DNA from: Maribacter sp.
Lineage (GTDB): Bacteria; Bacteroidota; Bacteroidia; Flavobacteriales; Flavobacteriaceae
Assembly (NCBI GenBank): GCA_002749285.1
Contig: PDPR01000012.1
Span: 89,690-153,689, forward strand
Direction: 5' to 3'
Length of the DNA: 64,000 nucleotides
Shown: piece after piece, positions 9,601 to 17,937 of the stretch
Position numbering within the stretch: the first letter of the stretch is position 1
Layout: the number at the start of each line of letters is the position of its first letter
Program-made: the position numbers and the translations under genes
Notes under the pieces: model-generated
Seen by the model: only the letters and a program-made list of their open reading frames with translations
Told to the model about the DNA's origin: nothing
Database searches by the model: none

Positions 9601-10086
9601 ATGAAACAGCTTATTTTGGTACGGCATGGTAAATCCTCTTGGGAATATTCCGTAAATGACAAGGACCGTCCTTTGTTGCAAAGGGGGGTCGGTGATGGCC
9701 ATTTGGTGGTTGGTGCCTTTGGTGAAAAGGGCATATTGCCCAATGCGGTTTTTTCGAGTCCGGCCATTAGGGCCATGCATACGTGTCTTATTTTTTTAAG
9801 AAAACTTGAATTTCCATTTGGCCAATTTGAAATCGCGAATGGACTTTATGATTTTTCGGGGGATTGCGTACTGCGGTTTGTTAAAAAATTGGATAATTCC
9901 CTTAATACGGTCATGTTATTTGGCCATAACCATGCTTTTACCCATCTTGCAAATAGCTTGGGCAGCCAATACATAGATAATGTCCCCACCAGTGGTTTGG
10001 TCCATATGACCTTTGAAATCGATAACTGGAACGACATTACATCGGGAATCACATCGAATATTATTTTCCCTAAACACTTAAAATAA
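9601..10086 (+). CDS. sixA: SixA-type phosphohistidine phosphatase
   Basis: Small histidine-phosphatase (phosphoglycerate-mutase fold), 161 residues, beginning KQLILVRHGKSSW with the catalytic RHG at residues 8-10 and a second histidine in LFGHNHAFTHLAN. E. coli SixA dephosphorylates phosphohistidine on signalling proteins such as NPr. Its stop codon shares one base with the start of ppk1 (taATG), so the two are translated together. Since PPK1 works through a phosphohistidine, a functional link is attractive, but the sequence alone does not prove it. Confidence 0.87.
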   Translation: MKQLILVRHGKSSWEYSVNDKDRPLLQRGVGDGHLVVGAFGEKGILPNAVFSSPAIRAMHTCLIFLRKLEFPFGQFEIANGLYDFSGDCVLRFVKKLDNSLNTVMLFGHNHAFTHLANSLGSQYIDNVPTSGLVHMTFEIDNWNDITSGITSNIIFPKHLK

Positions 10087-12170
10087 TGATAAAGGTCAAA
10101 AACAAATATATAAACCGGGAAATCAGCTGGTTGGGTTTTAATGAAAGGGTGTTACAGGAAAGTGCGGACAAAAACGTGCCACTAATAGAGCGTCTTCGGT
10201 TTGTAGGTATTTTTTCCAACAACCTGGATGAGTTCTTCAAAGTGCGCTATGCTACCGTAAAACGCATTGTCCAAGCGGGGAAAACAGGCAAAAGTGAATT
10301 GGGTGGGGAGACCGCTAAGAACCTGTTGGCAGAGATAACCAATATTGTTATAGAACAGCAGGAAAAAAGCCTTAATATCCTAAGACAGATACGAAAAGAG
10401 TTAGAGGCCCAAAATATCTTCCAGATAGATGAGGCCCACGTACACATGAACAAGGTACATGAGGAATTCATAAAATCATATTTTGACCAAAAGGTGAGCC
10501 CGGTGCTCATGACGATCATCTTGAACGATCTTACCGAGTTCCCTACCTTGAAGGATACTGCGGCATACCTTGCGGTGAAAATGGTACTGATTCCGGAAGA
10601 AGGTGGGGCCAGGAACCCAAAAAATGTAAAATATGCCCTTATCGAAATACCAAGGGGAATAGACCGTTTTGTGGTCCTGCCAAAAATCGATGATAAGGAC
10701 TATATCATTATTCTCGATGACCTGATCCGCTATTCACTACGGAATATCTTTACCATGTTCTCCTATGAATCCATCACGGCACATATGATAAAGATTACCC
10801 GGGATGCCGAGTTGGATATCGATAGCGATCTCAGTAAAAGTTTTATAGAGAAAATATCATCCAGTGTCGAGGGCCGAAAAATAAGTGACCCCGTTCGTTT
10901 CGTGTATGATAATGGAATCGGGAAGGACACTTTACAGTTTCTTAAGGAAAAAATGGATATAGAGGACATTGACAGTGTGATTCCCGGCGGACGCTATCAT
11001 AACCGTCGTGATTATATGGGCTTCCCAAGTCTGGGCAGGGAGGACCTGATGTATAAAAAAATCACTCCCCTTTTGGTAAAAGGCCTTAATACGGAAGGTA
11101 GCCTTTTTGAAAGAATAGCCAAGAAGGATTATCTGCAGTATACGCCCTACCATACCTTCTCCTATGTGATCAAATTTTTAAGGGAAGCCGCTTTGGACCC
11201 CAAGGTACGAAGTATAAAGATCACGGTATATCGCCTTGCGGCCGATTCCCAAGTGGCGGCATCATTGGTCAATGCCGTTAAGAATGGCAAACAGGTAACC
11301 ATGCAGATCGAACTCAGGGCGCGTTTTGATGAACAGGCGAACATAGAATATGCCGAACAGCTACAGGCGGAAGGGGTGAAACTTATCTTTGGGGTCCCGG
11401 GATTAAAGGTACACAGTAAAGTATGTGTGATAGAAAGGGAAGAAGAGGACAGGATAAAGAGGTATGGCTTTATCAGTACCGGCAATTTCAATGAAGCTAC
11501 CGCCCGGATCTATACCGATTATACCCTTTTTACGGCCAATGCCTCCATTTTAAGGGAGCTGAACAAAGTGTTCGGTTTCTTTGATATGCCTTATAAGATA
11601 AACAAATACAAGCATTTGGTGGTGTCCCCCCATTATACCAAGGCGTATTTCGTTAAATTGATCGATAATGAGATAGAGAATGCAAGAGCGGGGAAAGAAG
11701 CGTATATCAAGATCAAGATGAACAGTCTAACCTCCTATAAAATGGTTGACAAACTGTACGAGGCGAGTAATGCGGGAGTAAGGATACAGTTGATCATAAG
11801 GGGTGTCTGTTGTCTTGTTCCCGGTGTAAAGGGAATGAGTGCGAATATCGAGGCCATAAGTGTGGTGGATAAATTCTTGGAGCACCCCAGGGTTTTTATC
11901 TTCGCCAATGAAGGGGATCCCAAGGTTTTCATATCCTCGGCCGATTGGATGACCCGTAACCTAATGAACAGGGTAGAGGTAGGTTGCCCTATCTATGATG
12001 GGGATATAAAACAGGAATTGATCGACACCTTTGGGATCTGTTGGGGCGACAATGTGAAGGCGCGTATTTTTTCCGAGAAACAGGATAATGCATATAGAAG
12101 GGACGACAAGCCCAAAGTACGTTCCCAATTTGCGATATATGATTATTATGCGGAAAAGTTGGATTCTTGA
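10086..12170 (+). CDS. ppk1: polyphosphate kinase 1
   Basis: Reversible synthesis of inorganic polyphosphate from ATP, usually at the inner membrane. At 694 residues it has the complete family length: N-terminal domain starting NREISWLGFNERVLQES, the head domain, and two phospholipase D-like C-terminal domains. The autophosphorylated histidine is H443 in GLKVHSKV, and H600 in FLEHPRVFIF corresponds to the second essential His of E. coli PPK1 (H435 and H592). The RARFDEQANI segment that binds phosphate is present. Overlaps sixA by one base; no ppx follows it in this window. Confidence 0.97.
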   Translation: MIKVKNKYINREISWLGFNERVLQESADKNVPLIERLRFVGIFSNNLDEFFKVRYATVKRIVQAGKTGKSELGGETAKNLLAEITNIVIEQQEKSLNILRQIRKELEAQNIFQIDEAHVHMNKVHEEFIKSYFDQKVSPVLMTIILNDLTEFPTLKDTAAYLAVKMVLIPEEGGARNPKNVKYALIEIPRGIDRFVVLPKIDDKDYIIILDDLIRYSLRNIFTMFSYESITAHMIKITRDAELDIDSDLSKSFIEKISSSVEGRKISDPVRFVYDNGIGKDTLQFLKEKMDIEDIDSVIPGGRYHNRRDYMGFPSLGREDLMYKKITPLLVKGLNTEGSLFERIAKKDYLQYTPYHTFSYVIKFLREAALDPKVRSIKITVYRLAADSQVAASLVNAVKNGKQVTMQIELRARFDEQANIEYAEQLQAEGVKLIFGVPGLKVHSKVCVIEREEEDRIKRYGFISTGNFNEATARIYTDYTLFTANASILRELNKVFGFFDMPYKINKYKHLVVSPHYTKAYFVKLIDNEIENARAGKEAYIKIKMNSLTSYKMVDKLYEASNAGVRIQLIIRGVCCLVPGVKGMSANIEAISVVDKFLEHPRVFIFANEGDPKVFISSADWMTRNLMNRVEVGCPIYDGDIKQELIDTFGICWGDNVKARIFSEKQDNAYRRDDKPKVRSQFAIYDYYAEKLDS

Positions 12171-12197
12171 TTATGTTAACGGTAATACAATTTAAGC

Positions 12198-12630
12198 ATG
12201 AAAGAAAATTGGTCACGATAGTATTCTTAAAATTTTTAATGAACATACTCCTTGTATAGAAATTTTTCAGGCCGTTTGTGATAAAATCGAAGAACATTAT
12301 ACAGAACAAGGATGGAGGTATGCTTGTCCTAGACCGGAAATCACATTCAAAAACAAAGATGTTAGACTAGAAATTGTGTTCTGGCCAAGTAGCAATAACA
12401 TGTCAGGAAGTTATGTGGATCCAGCATTGTCAGCTTTGGACATTGTTAAAGAAATGAAATCCAAGGGAATTGAAACTAAAGGTTACATTTTAGGTTTACC
12501 CAAACTGTTTTCTGGACTAAGCCAAGACGTACCCAAAGGAAGAAAAAGAACAATTGGCTTGTTATTTCAATTCAAGCAATTCTACATTTCCCTGGGTGTT
12601 GGTAAAGGGGTCAGTCCAAAAGTACATTAA
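12198..12630 (+). pseudogene. frameshifted orphan gene, unknown function
   Basis: A start at 12198 reads MKENWSR then stops; a one-base shift continues HDSILKIFNEHTPC through about 140 further residues to the stop at 12630. The continuation looks like a real protein (YTEQGWRYACPRPEITFKNKD, then LEIVFWPSSNN, then VPKGRKRTIGLLF) but has no start codon of its own near the front. It is more AT-rich than ppk1 and miaE on either side. I do not recognise the family. Either a decayed acquired gene or a gene with a frameshift in the assembly. Confidence 0.5.
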
Positions 12631-12657
12631 CACAAAAATCGGGTAGGTAGGGTTTCC

Positions 12658-13239
12658 CTATCCGTGTACGGTTTCCTTGGTGCCAAGATCTTTCATGATT
12701 TTGGCCTCGTACTCCAAAAGATCCTGCCATTTTCGGTTTACCTCTTCCAAGTCCCCATATCGGCGTGCGAATTTTAGGAACATAGTATAATGGCCGGCCT
12801 CGCTGACCATGAGTTTATGGTAGAATTCCGCCAATTCCTTATCCTTTAATTCCTTGGACAACAATCGAAAGCGCTCACAGCTTCTAGCTTCGATAAGGGC
12901 CGCATACAGTAACCGATGTGTTAATTGGTCGATACGGCTTCCCCCTTTTGGAAAGAATTTCATCAACTCGATCACATATAGGTCCTTTCTATAGCGTCCC
13001 AAGGTTTGCCCCCTTTCGATAATACGGTCATGGACCATCTTAAAGTGCCCCATTTCCTCCCGTGAAAGGGCGACCATTTCCTCAACGAGTTCAGGGTACT
13101 CGGGAAAGGAGACGATCAGGGAGATGGCCGTACTTGCCGCCTTTTGTTCACAATAGGCATGGTCGGTAAGGATCTCATCAATGTTCTTTTCGACAATATT
13201 GACCCATCTTGGGTCTGTGGGTAGTTTAAGGCCAAGCAT
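12658..13239 (-). CDS. miaE: tRNA-(ms2io6A37) hydroxylase MiaE
   Basis: Ferritin-like diiron monooxygenase that hydroxylates the isopentenyl group of ms2i6A at position 37 of tRNAs reading UNN codons. 193 residues, normal for the family. The iron ligands are visible in order: E in YCEQKAAST (about residue 31), EEMGHF (62-67), E in IEARSCERF (about 116) and SEAGHY (147-152). It converges on the orphan pseudogene and is followed upstream by the end of dnaX (about 118 nt away). Confidence 0.92.
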   Translation of the reverse strand: MLGLKLPTDPRWVNIVEKNIDEILTDHAYCEQKAASTAISLIVSFPEYPELVEEMVALSREEMGHFKMVHDRIIERGQTLGRYRKDLYVIELMKFFPKGGSRIDQLTHRLLYAALIEARSCERFRLLSKELKDKELAEFYHKLMVSEAGHYTMFLKFARRYGDLEEVNRKWQDLLEYEAKIMKDLGTKETVHG

Positions 13240-13356
13240 ATTTTCTGTTTCTGTTTTTCAAAAATAACAGGAATGTCATCCGTTTCAAAATATGACGGCC
13301 ATATTTATCCCGGTATATTCCTTTGGCCATTGTTTCGGGTAGGTTTTTGTGAAATA

Positions 13357-14076
13357 TCAGAGGTCTAGGTCAAACGTTTTTCGAAGTATGTCTATGGCCG
13401 GGTTCTTCTCCCTGAGTTTCCCATATTTCTCCTCAGGGGTAAATGCGAATTTTTTGGCCACCTTTTCGTTGACCGTGATCTTTAGGGTTATAAAGTGGTT
13501 GTTGAGGTTCGTCTGTAAATATTCCATAAGGCCGGACTGCTCCCTTTCTATCTCTTTCTTCATGGTGCCGTTGGGGAGCTCTATCCAAATGGTATTCCCG
13601 TTCAATAGTTTGGGTACATCGGTATGGAGGTTGGATGCCAATATCTTTCTGCCGTCACTTTCCATTTTGTCCACAAAATCCATCCAATGCTTTTGCATTT
13701 CCTCTTCACTGAAGGGATTCCGGGGTAATTTGCTTTCATCGATTAAATCATCTTTTTTGTTCAATTGATGCTCTTTCTTGGCTTTTAGGCTAGATATGGA
13801 GAGTCCGGAAACACGTTTTTTATGGGATCCAATGTTCATGCTCAAAGGATTGTTTCCGGAGCGGGCAGCCCCCACTGCTGGTTTTGGGTCAGGGTTGGGG
13901 TCTTGTGCACCAGTCTCTTTTTCGGGTGTTGCCACATGTTCCCTACCTATAGGCCCGTCGGTTTTTTCCTTTCCGGTCAGTTGGGTGTTCGTGGGCGGTA
14001 CGGGAGGATTGTTCCTGTAAAATGCGGAAGGTGCTATAAATGGAATGGAGCTATTGGCTAAAGCACCGGATTCACT
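13357..14076 (-). CDS. dnaX: DnaX tau-specific C-terminal extension (-1 frame)
   Basis: This frame has no stop from the A-run at 14076-14086 down to 13357 and continues the DnaX protein after a -1 shift, adding SESGALANSS and some 235 more residues. A Pro/Gly-rich linker (about 50 residues) leads to a compact domain ending REKNPAIDILRKTFDLDL, which fits the C-terminal domain of flavobacterial DnaX. Total tau would be 596 residues. Read alone, the frame begins only at a GTG (13935) inside the linker, so it is not an independent gene. Alternatives are a homopolymer sequencing error or a real mutation; both also imply one ancestral gene. Confidence 0.75.
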   Translation of the reverse strand, partial: SESGALANSSIPFIAPSAFYRNNPPVPPTNTQLTGKEKTDGPIGREHVATPEKETGAQDPNPDPKPAVGAARSGNNPLSMNIGSHKKRVSGLSISSLKAKKEHQLNKKDDLIDESKLPRNPFSEEEMQKHWMDFVDKMESDGRKILASNLHTDVPKLLNGNTIWIELPNGTMKKEIEREQSGLMEYLQTNLNNHFITLKITVNEKVAKKFAFTPEEKYGKLREKNPAIDILRKTFDLDL

Positions 14077-15146
14077 TTTTTTTTTTCAGCCCCAAAGCCA
14101 ATGGACGCTAATTTCATAAGTGAGAGTTCCACCAAGAGTCTTTGGTTTTTGCTGGTCTTGTACTTTAGGTCACAGTCATTGGCAATGTCCAAGGCCTGTA
14201 ATAAAAAGTCATTTGAAGTCAGCTTGGATTGTTCAAGGTAATTCTTTTGGGCGGTTTTCCCTACTTCGAGTAATTCAATGGTCCCTTCATGCTTGCACAC
14301 CATAAGGTCCCTGAAATGTGAGGCCAGTCCCGATATAAAATGATGGCCATCAAAGCCTAGGGCCAATGTTTTATTGAATAGGAGCAATAAGCCAGGTATA
14401 TCGTGTTTCAGGATATAATCGGTAGCAGTGAAATACGTGTCATAATCAAGGACATTCAGATTCTCGGTGACTGCTTTCCTGGTCAGGCTTTTTCCTGAGA
14501 AACTTACTACCCTGTCAAAAATGGAAAGCGCATCACGCATTGCGCCATCGGCCTTTTGGGCTATGATGTGCAACGCATCATCATCAGCCTCGATCCCTTG
14601 GTTTTCTGCGATATATTTTAAATAGGATGCGGCATCCTTGACCGTAATACGTTTAAAGTCGAAAATTTGGCATCGGGAAAGGATCGTGGGTATGATCTTG
14701 TGCTTTTCAGTCGTTGCCAAAATGAAAATGGCATGTTTGGGGGGTTCTTCCAGGGTCTTCAAGAATGCATTGAAGGCCGATTGGGAAAGCATGTGTACCT
14801 CATCGATAATGTATACTTTGTATTCGCCCACTTGGGGAGGAATACGGACTTGGTCGATAAGGTTCCTAATATCATCCACGGAATTGTTCGAAGCGGCATC
14901 CAATTCGAATATATTGAAGGCAAAGTCCTCATCCTCACGTTCCACACCGCTCTGGTTGACCTGTTTTGCAAGGATACGGGCACAGGTTGTCTTGCCTACC
15001 CCACGGGGTCCACAGAACAATAAGGCCTGGGCCAAATGGTTGTTTTCAATGGCATTGAGCAAGGTATTGGTTATTGCCTGCTGCCCAACGACATCCTTGA
15101 ATGTCTGTGGTCTGTATTTACGTGCTGATACAATAAATGGCTCCAA
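14058..15146 (-). CDS. dnaX: DNA polymerase III subunit gamma/tau, 0-frame product
   Basis: Clamp-loader ATPase of the replicative polymerase. From a TTG at 15146 the product is 362 residues: EPFIVSARKYRPQTF, Walker A GPRGVGKTT, Walker B YIIDEVHML, SRC sensor in TILSRCQIF. The frame opens at 15209, but the -7 box at 15185-15192 puts the transcript start near 15178, downstream of that ATG, so TTG is chosen. The four-Cys zinc module seen in E. coli DnaX is absent; NQSGVEREDEDFAF occupies that place. The 0 frame ends KKKVNPVL right after an A11 run, giving a gamma-like form; the -1 frame gives tau. Confidence 0.9.
   Translation of the reverse strand: MEPFIVSARKYRPQTFKDVVGQQAITNTLLNAIENNHLAQALLFCGPRGVGKTTCARILAKQVNQSGVEREDEDFAFNIFELDAASNNSVDDIRNLIDQVRIPPQVGEYKVYIIDEVHMLSQSAFNAFLKTLEEPPKHAIFILATTEKHKIIPTILSRCQIFDFKRITVKDAASYLKYIAENQGIEADDDALHIIAQKADGAMRDALSIFDRVVSFSGKSLTRKAVTENLNVLDYDTYFTATDYILKHDIPGLLLLFNKTLALGFDGHHFISGLASHFRDLMVCKHEGTIELLEVGKTAQKNYLEQSKLTSNDFLLQALDIANDCDLKYKTSKNQRLLVELSLMKLASIGFGAEKKKVNPVL
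14076..14086 (-). promoter_or_regulatory. A11 slippery run in dnaX
   Basis: On the coding strand the sequence is gctg, eleven A, then gtgaat. In the 0 frame translation stops nine codons... later at 14058; with one extra A in the mRNA, or a -1 ribosome slip, it runs on to 13357. Thermus dnaX slips by transcription on A9 and E. coli by ribosome slippage at AAAAAAG; the run here could serve either way. Confidence 0.65.
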
Positions 15147-15184
15147 TTTGTTTCTCTTTAAAGGTATTAACGCCCCTGTATCTA

Positions 15185-15192
15185 CAAATATA
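15185..15192 (-). promoter_or_regulatory. -7 box of dnaX
   Basis: TATATTTG on the minus strand matches TAnnTTTG. No good -33 element. Predicted start near 15178, which favours the TTG at 15146 as dnaX start. Confidence 0.5.
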
Positions 15193-15241
15193 GAAATAGC
15201 GGGGATCATAGCGGTTTATTTAAGATGGATTAAACACTTTT

Positions 15242-15250
15242 TTATCAACA
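15242..15250 (+). promoter_or_regulatory. DnaA-box-like 9-mer TTATCAACA
   Basis: One mismatch from TTATCCACA, located between the divergent dnaX and rnpB promoters. The same 9-mer occurs upstream of gyrA and of dnaB. Confidence 0.35.
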
Positions 15251-15257
15251 ATTGGAG

Positions 15258-15265
15258 TAAATTTG
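15258..15265 (+). promoter_or_regulatory. -7 box of rnpB
   Basis: TAAATTTG matches TAnnTTTG and ends 5-6 nt before the predicted 5' end of the RNase P RNA, the expected distance. Confidence 0.6.
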
Positions 15266-15270
15266 CGGTT

Positions 15271-15610
15271 GGCAGGTCACCTTATCGATCTGGCGGTTAT
15301 CGCCAGATAGGAAAGTCCGGACACCATAGTGCAGTATAGCGGGTAACACCCGTCTCCCCGCCAAAAACGGGGACGGACAAGTGCAACAGAAAGAATGTAC
15401 AGGTAATGCTGTAGTGAAACCAGGTAAACTCTATACGGTGAAACGTCATGTAAATCAGTGTTCGAGGGCTGCACGCCCGAGCTGAAGGGTAGGCGGTTAG
15501 AGCCTTTGGGCAACCAAAGGTCCAGATAAATGATAAGGACATATCGGCTTTTGTAAGGAGTGATCTTTAACTAAGTCGAGTATGTACAGAATCCGGCTTA
15601 TGACCTGCTT
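15271..15610 (+). ncRNA. rnpB: RNase P RNA (M1 RNA, class A-like)
   Basis: Catalytic RNA that removes 5' leaders from pre-tRNAs. The 5' end GCAGGTCA pairs with TGACCTGC at 15601-15608 to close helix P1. The P4 strand GGAAAGTCCGGACACC begins at 15310, and its partner ACAGAATCCGGCTTA is at about 15586-15600; both are invariant in bacterial RNase P RNA. A T8 run at 15609-15616 serves as terminator. It is transcribed away from dnaX and converges on rsmD. Length of about 340 nt is normal. Confidence 0.93.
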
Positions 15611-15669
15611 TTTTTTAACGGAATCGAATTTTTATAGTGGTGTGTCCCATGAGGGATCCAGTAGATGGG

Positions 15670-16218
15670 TCAACCTTCCGCGGTATTTTCAAAAAAGCTG
15701 AAAGTACTTCCCCCGTACCTGCGTTGGTTGGTGAATTGGTCCAATGATGAAAGATCGGTATGTTTTGAATGTTCGATGATCAATACCCCATTCTCATTCA
15801 GGAGTTTATTCTTGAACACCAGTTCAGGTATTTTGGCAAATTCCCCAATAGGGTGATCGTAAGGTGGGTCGGCGAAAATGATATCGGCCTTAAAGAGCGT
15901 TCTGCCCAAAAATTGAAAAACGTCACTTTTAACCGTGGAGATTCCGAAATCGAGCTCCTTCGATATTTTCCCAATGTATTTTATACAGTTATGGTCGGCA
16001 TCTACCGCAACAATATCGGTAGCCCCCCTTGAGGCAAATTCGAAACTGATATTCCCGGTTCCGGCAAATAGGTCCATAAAGGTAGTGTCTTCAAAATGGT
16101 AGTTGTTGTTCAGGATATTGAAAAGGGCTTCCTTTGCCATATCGGTCGTAGGGCGGACCGGCAATTTTTTTGGGGCTGTTAACCTTCTTCCTTTATGTGT
16201 TCCAGAGATGATCCGCAT
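15670..16218 (-). CDS. rsmD: 16S rRNA (guanine966-N2)-methyltransferase RsmD
   Basis: S-adenosylmethionine-dependent N2 methylation of G966 in 16S rRNA. 182 residues: N-terminal MRIISGTHKGRRL and RPTTDMAKEALFNIL, the SAM-binding FMDLFAGTGNISFEFASRGA, and the catalytic FADPPYDHP. All RsmD signatures are present and the length is right. Its ATG overlaps the stop of the DUF3822 gene by one base, so these two are co-translated. Confidence 0.95.
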   Translation of the reverse strand: MRIISGTHKGRRLTAPKKLPVRPTTDMAKEALFNILNNNYHFEDTTFMDLFAGTGNISFEFASRGATDIVAVDADHNCIKYIGKISKELDFGISTVKSDVFQFLGRTLFKADIIFADPPYDHPIGEFAKIPELVFKNKLLNENGVLIIEHSKHTDLSSLDQFTNQRRYGGSTFSFFENTAEG

Positions 16219-17051
16219 TATAGGGCACTGATTACGGTGAAATCTATCCTATCTTGTGTGGTATCCGCCATGGGGTAAGCGGTTACAGGGGGTATGAAAA
16301 CAGTAATGTCCTTTATGTATTTGTAGCACAGTCCAAAAATTTCATCATCCTCTTCAATAGAGCCGAAAAGCTTAAGTTTTGTCGTTTCCGTTTCCAGTCC
16401 TAATTGTTCGATCGTAAATAGCAGATAGTAGATGAAATCTTCTTTTGAGGTAAAGGTAAAGCTATTGTGGAGCAATAATTTTTTTTGGGAGATAACGGTA
16501 ATACTCATTTGTCGGCCATCAACATGGGTATAGCAAACAGGTTCCTTGGTATTTCCCGAACTATTCAATAAAGCCTCTACCAGGACAGTCCCATTGTGCT
16601 TGTATTCAAATTCCCCGAACAACCCGAAGATATAATTATTGATGTTCATAAAAGGAACATATACATTTACCATATCATAGTTCTCCAATACATCATAGGC
16701 CATATGGTCCGTAGCTAATATCTTGGCATTCAACTTTAGATAGTTGGCAAGTTCCTTTTCATCGAAGAGGGGTTTTGGTACAAAGCTGAAAAGGCCGTTG
16801 CTATGAACAACGATCACCTCGGAAAAGGATGCACGGTCGATTTCGTGTTTCTCCAATAAGGCTTTTAGGTTTCCCTGAAGCTCATGGGGGGTCTGTGTTC
16901 GTTCGAAAAATTGCCTATCGGATTTGGTTATCGTCTTGGAGATAGTGTCCAAAACACAAAAAGAAAGTCCATTCAAGCTAGCTTGAATGGACAGTTTGTT
17001 GAATTCTTCCAATGGGATATCGCCAGTATTAAAGATCGTCTTTTTTGTCAT
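16218..17051 (-). CDS. DUF3822 family protein
   Basis: 277-residue protein of the Bacteroidota-specific DUF3822 family, usually encoded just upstream of rsmD, as here. The fold is thought to be actin/ASKHA-like; I see FCVLDTISKTI near the N-terminus, VIVVHSNGLFSFVPKPLFDE, and LLLHNSFTFTSKEDFIYYLLF but no catalytic motif I can name. Start at 17051 (MTKKTIFNTG) is preferred over a Met 21 nt upstream. It overlaps the preceding gene by 23 nt and rsmD by 1 nt, so the three form one operon. Function unknown. Confidence 0.85.
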   Translation of the reverse strand: MTKKTIFNTGDIPLEEFNKLSIQASLNGLSFCVLDTISKTITKSDRQFFERTQTPHELQGNLKALLEKHEIDRASFSEVIVVHSNGLFSFVPKPLFDEKELANYLKLNAKILATDHMAYDVLENYDMVNVYVPFMNINNYIFGLFGEFEYKHNGTVLVEALLNSSGNTKEPVCYTHVDGRQMSITVISQKKLLLHNSFTFTSKEDFIYYLLFTIEQLGLETETTKLKLFGSIEEDDEIFGLCYKYIKDITVFIPPVTAYPMADTTQDRIDFTVISAL

Positions 17052-17679
17052 AGATTGGAGGCCAGTTACCACTTGTGCTTACTTGTTCCAATGACCCTAC
17101 TTTTATTGCGTCACCATTTACTTCCTCAACACTTACTTGGGCATTTTCACGGTTCAATAGATCTTCGGGTTGGTCATAAAGTACGACGCTTTTTTTGACT
17201 TTGGCCTCAAAAACAGGGGCCTTGTAACCACCTTTGTCTATAATTGCGGATTTCATCTCGAATTTCTCCCCATTGGCGGCATAAGGTACATCCATCAGGC
17301 TTTTATAACGGTCATCCTTTCCGAATAATGAATCCTTTACGGAAGCAAACCCTAAAGTATCTATGATCTTTATTTCCTTTAAAAGTTCAATACCATAAGT
17401 TTTGTCCATTTCCATATACGAAGAGTCCCTTTGTTGGGTAATGGTATATTTGGCCGTGTCTACAAAGGTAATAAGACTCTTGAAGTCATTTGCGTATTTT
17501 CCATTCACCGTCTTATAGGCTTCCTGGGCATTGCGAATGTCCTTTAACTTGGAAACAACTTTGGCAAAACGTTCACGTTTCACCTTTTTGAATTCGATAG
17601 GCCCTGTCACAGAGTTGTAAATAAGGTAGGCAAATCCGATACAGGCAATCCAAAGTACAATTTGTATTATGGTCTTCAT
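17029..17679 (-). CDS. membrane-anchored protein with pilin-like N-terminal half
   Basis: 216 residues. An N-terminal hydrophobic segment (about residues 4-22, IIQIVLWIACIGFAYLIYN) anchors it, followed by a basic patch and a helix with RNAQEAYKTVNGKYANDF, a pattern reminiscent of pseudopilins and of conserved flavobacterial proteins found beside DUF3822. The rest is polar, ending SGNWPPIYDKKDDL. No lipobox and no enzymatic motif. First gene of the operon with DUF3822 and rsmD; a TAGATTTG box lies 36 nt upstream. Function unknown. Confidence 0.75.
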   Translation of the reverse strand: MKTIIQIVLWIACIGFAYLIYNSVTGPIEFKKVKRERFAKVVSKLKDIRNAQEAYKTVNGKYANDFKSLITFVDTAKYTITQQRDSSYMEMDKTYGIELLKEIKIIDTLGFASVKDSLFGKDDRYKSLMDVPYAANGEKFEMKSAIIDKGGYKAPVFEAKVKKSVVLYDQPEDLLNRENAQVSVEEVNGDAIKVGSLEQVSTSGNWPPIYDKKDDL

Positions 17680-17714
17680 TATCTTATGTGTTAGTTTTTA
17701 TTTAGAGGTTAACA

Positions 17715-17722
17715 CAAATCTA
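17715..17722 (-). promoter_or_regulatory. -7 box of the 17029-17679 operon
   Basis: TAGATTTG on the minus strand, 36 nt upstream of the start codon; the -33 region is only TTAG. Confidence 0.45.
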
Positions 17723-17923
17723 CAATTTTTTTAGAAACTGCCTAATATTTTATTGTCGTAATTGTTCATGAATTTCAATTTGAATACAATGCACTTATAA
17801 ATGGTCTAAAGGGAACGGATCAGGTACTTGGAACAGCTATCCGAGATAGGGGGCTAAAGCAGTGTCCGGGATTTTCATTGTTAGAATAATGGGGTAAAGG
17901 TGTATTTGGCCAATAATCATGTT

Positions 17924-17931
17924 TATCTTTG
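17924..17931 (+). promoter_or_regulatory. -7 box of the RecD-like helicase gene
   Basis: TATCTTTG ends 6 nt before the ATG at 17938. Transcription would begin at or next to the A of the start codon, giving a leaderless mRNA. Confidence 0.5.
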
Positions 17932-17937
17932 TTTTCT

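Noticed and set aside
13357..13935. A free-standing 192-residue gene downstream of dnaX
   Set aside because: It has no start except a GTG inside a Pro-rich linker, and the frame is open back to the dnaX A-run; it is the DnaX C-terminus.
14638..15339. A 233-residue plus-strand frame opposite dnaX and running into rnpB
   Set aside because: Shadow of dnaX; no family resemblance and it overlaps a certain RNA gene.
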